Of a stretch of 6,473 bases of DNA, positions 5,568-6,473 are shown in pieces. The stretch is taken from positions 6,583 to 13,055 of the forward strand of contig NVRW01000020.1 in NCBI GenBank assembly GCA_002400975.1, given 5' to 3'. Both the position numbers and the translations under genes were made by a program. Below the pieces are notes generated by a model. The model did not search any database and was not told where the DNA came from. It saw nothing but the letters and a program-made list of their open reading frames with translations. The DNA is from Flavobacteriales bacterium (GTDB lineage Bacteria > Bacteroidota > Bacteroidia > NORP154). The number at the start of each line of letters is the position of its first letter. The first letter of the stretch is position 1.

Positions 5568-6473
5568 TCAATTCACCGCTTTAACTATGCGGTTTTCATC
5601 AATTTCCTCCATACACCTGAAGTGTCCTTTGGGACATTTTGAGAATCCCAATTTGGAACAGGGACGGCATGACAGGCCCTTGACTTCCATTATTTCACCA
5701 GCCCCTTCCGGACCATGCCCGGTAAGGTAGGGATGCATGCCAAATTCGGGTATCGTATTTCCCCAAATTGAAATGATCTCCTTGTTAAAGGCGGCAGCAA
5801 TATGCATCAGGCCCGTGTCATGGGTTATGATTTTTTCGGCTTGCTTTACCAAGGATGCCGATTCGTTGATATTGTACTTTCCACACGCGTTGTACACACT
5901 GTCCCCAACAGCACCCGTGATCTCTTCGGCATTTTGAATATCTTCTTTTCCACCCAACAGAACCAGCGGTTTTGAAAGTTGTTGAGCGATGGAAATGATC
6001 TTGGCGAGGGGCATCTTTTTGGTGTTCTGTTTGGCGCCGATTGCGAAACCAATATATCCATTTTGGTGGGTAGCGGGCAGCGTGCCGATCCCGACTTCAT
6101 CTTCCTTTGGAATAAAATAGTCGAGGCCCTTTTCGTCATTGCTTACACCAAATTTTTCGACTGTTTTCAGGTAACGGTCCACTATATGGACCTGGGGCAG
6201 GCGGTCGATTTTGAAGTTTACTTTGAGCCACTTTTGGAAGTTGATCTTGTTTAAAACCGTGCTGGGTTTTCGAAGGCTGCGCTTGACAATTGCCGTCCTC
6301 AGATTATGGTGCAAGTCCACAATGTGATCATAGTTTTCCGCCTTCAACTCCGCGAGACATTCGCTTACATCTTTTTCAATGGTGTACAAACGATCAATGT
6401 ACGGATTGGCCTTCAACATTGACGCGAATGGTGCCTTGGTGAGATAGTGAATTTCCACATCATTCCGTTGCTG
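5568..6473 (-). CDS. Family 9 glycosyltransferase (LPS heptosyltransferase-like), 5' end outside window
   Basis: The window holds 301 codons of this gene; the frame is open to the right edge (Q-Q-R-N-D-V-E-I-H-Y-L-T-K). The GTG at 6458 is the internal Val before EIHYLTK, not a start. Family 9 enzymes begin with a strand like K-I-L-I-I-R-x-S-S-I-G-D about 35-40 residues earlier, outside the window. Family marks are VDLHHNLRT (6294-6320), a GGKED turn starting the second Rossmann half, and DTGLMHIAAA (5790-5819), the nucleotide-sugar binding signature. A C-terminal cluster C-x2-C-x7-C-x6-C (5613-5669) is typical of Bacteroidota members. Family 9 enzymes move heptose or related sugars from an ADP-sugar to the lipopolysaccharide core at the cytoplasmic face of the inner membrane. 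The exact donor and acceptor here are unknown. It converges on the DUF1028 gene with a 98-bp gap, so it is probably a separate unit read from the right. Confidence 0.9.
   Translation of the reverse strand, partial: QQRNDVEIHYLTKAPFASMLKANPYIDRLYTIEKDVSECLAELKAENYDHIVDLHHNLRTAIVKRSLRKPSTVLNKINFQKWLKVNFKIDRLPQVHIVDRYLKTVEKFGVSNDEKGLDYFIPKEDEVGIGTLPATHQNGYIGFAIGAKQNTKKMPLAKIISIAQQLSKPLVLLGGKEDIQNAEEITGAVGDSVYNACGKYNINESASLVKQAEKIITHDTGLMHIAAAFNKEIISIWGNTIPEFGMHPYLTGHGPEGAGEIMEVKGLSCRPCSKLGFSKCPKGHFRCMEEIDENRIVKAVN

Noticed and set aside
6456..6458. GTG as the start codon of the glycosyltransferase
   Set aside because: The frame stays open to the window edge and family members have an N-terminal Rossmann strand before this point; the GTG encodes an internal valine.

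Overview
The window looks like chromosomal DNA of a Bacteroidota (Bacteroidetes) species. The reasons are a long cysteine-rich SprB-type repeat protein, a secreted protein ending in a type IX secretion (T9SS) type A sorting domain (YPNPGNG motif), a Bacteroidota-style family 9 glycosyltransferase with a C-terminal cysteine cluster, and a TAnnTTTG -7 promoter element. The genus cannot be told from this sequence.

Layout: (1) Positions 1-3937, minus strand, form one uninterrupted reading frame of 1312 codons. It starts with a signal peptide and continues as sixteen complete tandem Ig-like/SprB units of about 78 residues plus the first residues of a seventeenth; the gene leaves the window on the left without a stop. 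I translated the whole frame by hand and found no stop or frameshift. (2) Positions 3938-4215 are a divergent intergenic region holding candidate promoters for both flanking genes and no gene. (3) Positions 4216-5469, plus strand, encode a secreted DUF1028-PKD-T9SS sorting domain protein. (4) Positions 5470-5567 are a convergent gap with a GC-rich hairpin. (5) Positions 5568-6473, minus strand, encode a family 9 glycosyltransferase (heptosyltransferase-like) whose N-terminus lies beyond the right edge.

The two central genes are divergently transcribed and both products are exported. One is very probably a T9SS substrate by its C-terminus. The repeat protein is probably one too, but its C-terminus is outside the window. 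Together they would make a cell-surface or released adhesin-like fibre and a partner enzyme-like protein; their co-regulation is inference. The glycosyltransferase probably belongs to a neighbouring envelope glycan locus and is not obviously linked.

The most interesting signal is inside the repeat array. The cysteines come and go between units in matched sets, which predicts three alternative disulfides (C1-C4, C2-C3, C5-C6) and groups the units into structural classes. This can be read directly from the translation and goes beyond a plain 'SprB repeat protein' label.
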